Shown here in pieces: positions 58,557-64,000 of a stretch of 64,000 nt of DNA. Made by a program: the position numbers and the translations under genes. The DNA comes from Hofstenia miamia (Eukaryota > Xenacoelomorpha > Acoela). The notes under the pieces were generated by a model that worked only from the letters and a program-made list of their open reading frames with translations, was not told where the DNA came from and ran no database searches. Position 1 is the stretch's first letter. Each line of letters begins with the position of its first letter. The stretch lies in NCBI GenBank assembly GCA_004352715.1, contig SCFE01000034.1, forward strand, positions 1,509,570-1,573,569. Direction: 5' to 3'.

Positions 58557-59093
58557 AAGATTAATAGTGATTAACTATGATCAAAAAAATGATTGTAAAA
58601 TTTAGTTAAATATCTTATTCATTTGTATTATGCAACTAAGTTACAATATTGTACATTATGAGAAATATACCGTAGCTGATTAAGAAAGATTAGACAAATT
58701 GTAACAAGTGAAATTATGCTTACGTCAGAAAAGCCATATTGGCAGAAGATTAATTCAAAATTTGAAATTGGCAGATACTTAGAACTTTTTAAATAAATAG
58801 CTTAGAATTTAAATGGAATTTGATGTACAATAAATTCTTTGGAGTTTATTTTACTTTCTTTTTCATCATTTATCTGGTTTGATATTTATTAAAATTTTCA
58901 GCTAAGCAAGTTGTGTTGGTTAGTGGCTGGATCCCATCATGGGAGCAATTCGAAGGGTCATTGTGCCAGTCATGAAACCGCACTTAAGTTACATATAGGA
59001 AGTTTTTTTATTCTTGCTTAGTCTGACTATTGATCACTACATGTACATTATAACAGATTCTCAAAATGGCTGGATAGTCAAACATTAGGGTTA
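58557..59093 (+). mobile_element. LTR-A-like fragment, plus, ending at an N join
   Basis: It carries GCCATATTGGCAGA, GGCAGATACTT, GGATCCCATCATGGGAGCAA (58948) and CGCACTTAAGTTAC, in LTR-A order. It is cut at the single N at 59094. Confidence 0.6.
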
Positions 59094-59094
59094 N

Positions 59095-60102
59095 AAGAAA
59101 AAGAGGGAAAACAGTAAATTGTCAACAACATCGATTAAACAGGTACTTGCCAAGTGTTTGATTGTTTGCTATTACTATGTATAAAAGTAGTGCAATTTAT
59201 ATATTTGGTGATGAATGAAATTCATTGGATTTACTTCTTTATCTTGTCAGGTTTATTTATTAATTAAATGGAAAGCTAAACGGTCAAGCACTAGAGTAAT
59301 CCTGATGGTGGTCCCCAACTACATTTAAAGGAAGTCTGGAATGGCCTGCACACAATAGCCTTTCAAAAGTGTGATGCAGCTGGTAGTCATTGTTTACTCA
59401 ATGTGCTTATAGGTTAGGTGTAAGGATAGGGAATTTTATTTGTTATAGCTTTCCTATCATTCGTTATTCACAAGTTAGCGTTATTATTATTATTATTGGA
59501 TCAACCCTTGTTAGACAAGCAATGTTTTACCTAGATCAGTTTTCATGGTTAATCACTCAATTGCCTCTTAGTAAATTAGACAACTCTCGACCAACTTACG
59601 AATTAGTTTTATTGCTGACTGCATTGGTTGTTTACATGTATCAAGGGCTAACCTGTATATTTATATCTTTAGGGTTATTATATGTAGGGAACTATAACAA
59701 GCTAAAGCACCACAGTTGCGTTACTTCTCTATATTTATTATTAAGTTATCACACACACACATGTTTTCTGAGACAATGTTCCATGCACTGAGTCAACCAT
59801 TGTTAATTCCTTCAATGTCCGAGTAAAGCTGGATTTGTTCACAAAGACAAAGTCTCCTCTTGTGCAGTGCTTCGAGTCAGGTTTCGACCCTGTCTAACAT
59901 ATCTCGCTCTCATTCTAAAATAGCTATTGTTAGTTAGATCATTAAGTATAGCTAATGATATATTAATTCAGTTAATACAGTTAACAACGATATATAGAAA
60001 GAGAGTTTTTGGAGTCTTTCACACATTATATACCGTAACAAAATAGGGCTATGGTTAAGCAATCCTAAACTAAGCTGAAATTACTGTTGGCAAGAATCTA
60101 CA
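59095..60102 (+). mobile_element. LTR-B copy, 5'-truncated at an N join
   Basis: It starts inside the LTR (AGAAAAAGAGGGAAAAC) right after the N at 59094 and runs to ATCTACA. It is almost identical to 45868-46833 and retains 33 bp missing there. The flank after it also equals that after 46833, so it is probably the alternative haplotype of the same insertion. Confidence 0.75.
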
Positions 60103-62266
60103 TAGTATCTTCTTTCAATCGAACCAGAATTTAACAGTAAATGTTTGTAAGTCAAAAATATATTACAATTACAAATGAAGTGCACAACTCTTTTGAAATT
60201 TTTGTATATAGAAAAAATTCTAATTTGGGACTTTGAAAATTGTTTATTTAACTGCTATGAAATACGCATTAATAACGATTTCAAATTTACTACATTTTGA
60301 GCAATAGATTATAGCTTAAAGCAAAAAGAAAAAATTCTCATTTCACGGGTTTTGAAAATTGTTTATTTAACTGCTATGTAATTTCAATAGACAATTGGTT
60401 ATATTTTGAAAAATAGGCTATGGATTGCAACNNNNNNNNNNNNNNNNNNNNNTCAAATTTACTACATTTTGAGCAATAGATTATAGCTTAAAGCAAAAAG
60501 AAAAAATTCTCATTTCACGGGTTTTGAAAATTGTTTATTTAACTGCTATGTAATTTCAATAGACAATTGGTTATATTTTGAAAAATAGGCTATGGATTGC
60601 AACTTAGTTTTGTTAACAAAACAGAATATATTCCAATGACATCAGAGAAGCCAGTCAAAGTACAAAATTACATCATAGCCACGCCAGATAAGCCTGCCAA
60701 TGTCATCAAGGTTGAAGTGGCACAAATTTCTAGTTTCTTCATATTAATACTATCCATGAACTACCAATTCGAAGTGCTGCCTAAAGTTAATTCACAAATA
60801 TCAATATTATGTTATGCCAAAATTGCGATACAGGCTCAATTTCGAGATACTCATGATTTTCACAGCTATTATCCAATCAATTTCGAATAGTGTTCCCCAA
60901 ATTGGCAATCATCTTTGGGACGTATGCCAAGTGGCAAATCATCCCTTAGATCTAATACGAAATCATGTTTAAAACACGAGGAAAACAACATAAATAAAAC
61001 ACTTTTTAAAAAACATTGTTTTGATTGTTTTCTTTCTTCAGTGGTAACTCAACATTTATAATAAAATAAGTTTTATCCTGAAAAAGTTTTTAACATTGAA
61101 CGTGTTTCCGTGAATCAGTTGTTGAGAAAATATTTCCATAAATGTTCTGGATAAATAATGTATTAGAAATTTTCATCTTCCAAAATTGGGAGTGGAAAAA
61201 CAAACGATTTTTCAATAAGAGTACTACTTTCAAATAACTTCATATACACTTCCTATTAACAGCATTTCCACCAGATATGTAACCAATAACTACTCCTCTA
61301 CATGAATGAACCATATTCATCACATTTGTAATGGGTGAATATAAAAATTTTGCTTCAAGTGAAAATATAGGCAGAAGGCTTAGCACAAAATTTCGACCAA
61401 TAAGTGGCTTCACCATAATTGCTAAAACTGTTCTAGCAACCAACTGAGGTTTATCTGCTGAATATCCAATCACGTGACCATTAACATATTGCCATGATGC
61501 TTTTATGAAATATAGTAAAAATATAATGATTACCAATTGCAAGTTCCAAAAACAAAAGATTGCCCATTTTGACTGCAATATGTTCAGTTAATACAGAACA
61601 TTTTAAATTTTTGAAATGACAACAGACATTTGAAATACAGGTAGTTTTTCATTTAACATGATTTTGTAGATGACAATTTTTTCATTGCATCTTAAATTTA
61701 TGCGCTTAAATGCAAACCCCGGAATAAGTACGCTTTATATGCTTCTTGTCAATGCTTTTCACAGATAACAGTGTTTTTTCCAACACTTATTTTTGTGGAA
61801 TTTTTGAAAGTCAGAGCTCTCTTCAGCATCGTTTGGGAAGCGAAACATTTTTCAATATGGTTCACCAGAATAATTTGAGCGACATTTGTATATAGAGTAC
61901 TTCTTCATAGGCAAAGCAAGTGAGCATAAAGTAAGTGATTGACTAAAACAACAATTTCTTCTGTCAATACATTCGTTCTGATAGCACATTTCTTATGTTA
62001 ACTTCAATTCTGTTCCAATCTTATAATTTTAACTTAGTAATCTTTTAATTTAACTGTAAAGTTAACGTATAATTATTTTCTGAAGCATACTATGGGAAAC
62101 TGTTTAATATAACAACCCTGCATGGAATGCTGAGAAAGTCCATAACCCCTTATTTTCCCCAGTTAACAAAGTATTTCCCTTTCAATATTAAACCTTAAAA
62201 TGACATCTATTCAATCTCTAGCCTGTTATTTGATTATTATTTGCGCCTAATGCGGTTTTTCATTCT
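60103..62266. other. Flank of LTR-B and intergenic DNA with assembly duplication
   Basis: 60281-60431 is repeated exactly at 60453-60603 around a 21-N run, an unmerged overlap. Two open frames (60597-60890 plus, 97 codons; 61240-61578 minus, 112 codons with one hydrophobic stretch near its start) show no known domain and no paralogue here, so I do not call them genes. Confidence 0.5.
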
Positions 62267-62380
62267 TCAGTGGCTTGAATTTCCACCAGTACGATATGCG
62301 TTTTGTTCAGACCTATTATATATTTCAACATGCAATCATACTATATTTTTTCTTCAGCAATGTATTTTTGTAATACATAA
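62267..62380 (+). pseudogene. Decayed receptor fragment (TM3 end to TM4)
   Basis: TCAGTGG, then AATTTCCACCA, TTCAGACC, ATATTTCAACATGCAATCAT and TTTTTCTTCAGCAATGTATTTTTG appear in the same order as in receptors B and D around the TNR motif (compare 13460-13590 and 27780-27875). Internal deletions destroy the frame. It is a fifth, old copy of the receptor family at the far end of the window. Confidence 0.65.
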
Positions 62381-64000
62381 ACACCTACAAACAGTGGCAC
62401 CGCGTCCTTAGAGGCCCATGGGCCGGGACCCACTAGAAATTCTTGTAAAAATATATCTAACACTTTAAATATTTGAAGAGAATGCAAATTTCAATATTTT
62501 GAACTGATCGAACTTAACTATTACGTTAAATATATAGTTGCATATGAATTAAAAAACCTGCTACGGACGTCTCAACCATAAGCAGAGGTGTGTAATATTG
62601 GATTGCAATATTATTATGAGGTAAAAATAAACAATGGCATCTAAAAAGGTCAAAAATCAATAATTGTATTGCAACAATAAATTATTGTTAACAATTTAAA
62701 ATTATTGTAGCATAATTGAGAAACATTTGAGCTTCGAGATTAACTGGTAGCGGCTTCTTTCTGTAGTCAGAGGTAGTGTTAAATCACAATGTAAAATGTA
62801 CACGTTAAATGGCTGATGCCATACCCGCGCTTAGCATTACGATAATTCGCTTCCTATACTCAAAGTTATTGACTGCAAAGTGATTGTGCTTCAATGCGAT
62901 TGGATAGTGCAATTAGCTCTTTTTTTCAAAAATTTTTGTTTTACAAATCATAAAATAAATTATTTGGGTCTGTCTCTCTTCCCCCAAACTCACTTCCCCC
63001 AAGTCTGACGTCACAAAATATTAAATACCGTTAGAGACACAATTTCAATGAAATTGCAATTAATATATTTGAATGAATATATGTATTTCTTTAAACTCTA
63101 TTTTGATTAGTTTTCTATGTAGTTAAGATTGCTGAAATACGGAATTACAAGTAAATATATGTAAATATGTTCTATAATTATAAATGTTGAGGTTCGCCGT
63201 TTGCATTTAGTAAACATTTAGAAATCCTTTGAAAGTCTGTTTAGATTTAAAATAGAAATTTAATTATGTCGATTATTTTTGTAGTTTGTACTTTATTGTA
63301 ATAGGTAATAATTTTTTCAGCATTCATTNAATAAATATATGTATTTCTTTAAACTCTATTTTGATTAGTTTTCTATGTAGTTAAGATTGCTGAAATACGG
63401 AATTACAAGTAAATATATGTAAATATGTTCTATAATTATAAATGTTGAGGTTCGCCGTTTGCATTTAGTAAACATTTAGAAATCCTTTGAAAGTCTGTTT
63501 AGATTTAAAATAGAAATTTAATTATGTCGATTATTTTTGTAGTTTGTACTTAATTGTAATAGGTAATAATTTTTTCAGCGTTCATTCGTTATTTGTTTGC
63601 CAATTTTTTATTATATATCTGATAGATTGTTTATAACTTTGAAAATATTGAATGTAATTTTTTATATGTATTTTACTAGAATGTAGAATTAGCCTGGCAA
63701 CAATGAGTGGAAGTCAGCTCTCTCATGACACCCCTGCATTAAAAGCAGTTAATACTTGAGAATATTACTCAAGGGGAACCAGGAATCTGGAAAAATCGAA
63801 ATAATGCATCACATTGGTTTGCTATTTACAAATACAATACAGAAATTTATATCATCCAGATGTTAAACAAAAATCGCTAATGTTTCTGATTTTTATTTTA
63901 TACTGGTACGCCTGCAGGTATATTATTTCAAATTGTTGTTTACAAAAATAAAGGAGCATTTCAAAAAGCAGATCCGACAGGATTTAAACCTGTAATTTCC
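62381..64000. other. Intergenic, with a duplication across an N
   Basis: 63076-63328 is repeated at 63330-63586 around the single N at 63329 with only a few differences, most likely two haplotypes joined end to end. No gene is recognised in the rest. Confidence 0.6.

Noticed and set aside
60597-60890. 97-codon plus-strand open frame starting VNKTEYIPM
   Set aside because: Its start lies in an assembly duplication and it matches nothing I recognise. It could be an exon but cannot be supported.
61240-61578. 112-codon minus-strand open frame with one hydrophobic stretch
   Set aside because: No known motif, no paralogue in the window and no start or splice support. Open frames of this size arise by chance in AT-rich DNA.

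Overview
This window is AT-rich animal DNA, not a microbe. It holds intronless seven-transmembrane receptor genes with AATAAA poly(A) signals, and a large load of invertebrate-type transposons: Ty3/gypsy LTR elements, mariner, a THAP-type P element, a Penelope-like element and MITEs. It also has long TA microsatellites and several runs of N. I cannot name the species; an invertebrate metazoan fits best. I see no RNA genes, no CRISPR and no bacterial-type operons.

The host genes I can support form one receptor cluster. Copy A (2091-2981, minus) and copy B (13153-14028, plus) are intact rhodopsin-like GPCR genes of 296 and 291 codons. Copy C (24901-25827, plus) is open except for one in-frame TGA. 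Copy D (27432-28312, plus) has two nonsense codons and a frameshift. A decayed scrap of a fifth copy lies at 62267-62380. A, B, C and D share a short partly palindromic motif of the type AATTGCTTACCGCAATT 8-16 bp before the ATG. A and C also share about 400 bp of 3' flank in inverted orientation, which points to recent segmental duplication and gene conversion.

The rest is mobile DNA. 4530-11260 is a pile of LTR fragments of one Ty3/gypsy family (here LTR-A) with a gag piece and a piece of an extra gene (here ORF-X). 11515-12806 is a mariner-like element sitting in a TA microsatellite. 15140-17755 is a P-element relic with a THAP domain, split by a 965-bp palindrome-rich MITE. 19121-19915 is a two-unit tandem repeat with a 270-bp MITE nested in it. 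21276-21838 is a Penelope-like GIY-YIG end, and 21839-24125 is an element with roughly 570-610-bp inverted arms around a gap.

From 29164 to 60102 the window is nested Ty3/gypsy DNA. An LTR-B element runs LTR, PBS, gag, protease and start of RT (29164-33438), then meets an inverted LTR-A element (33439-40650, minus). Next come a third pol fragment (40788-42170) and more LTR-B pol (48101-52050). Four copies in total of ORF-X occur, at 6566, 43291, 54079 and 57640 (minus). ORF-X lies between integrase and the 3' LTR, where env would be in an errantivirus-like element, but I see no signal peptide, membrane anchor or known family in it. It is the best candidate here for something undescribed. All the retroelement genes are broken by stops and frameshifts.

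Assembly quality limits the picture. Several N runs are flanked by exact repeats of the same sequence, and a block of about 965 bp at 43291 recurs apparently unchanged at 55011. Parts of 42-60 kb may therefore be unmerged haplotypes or misjoins.
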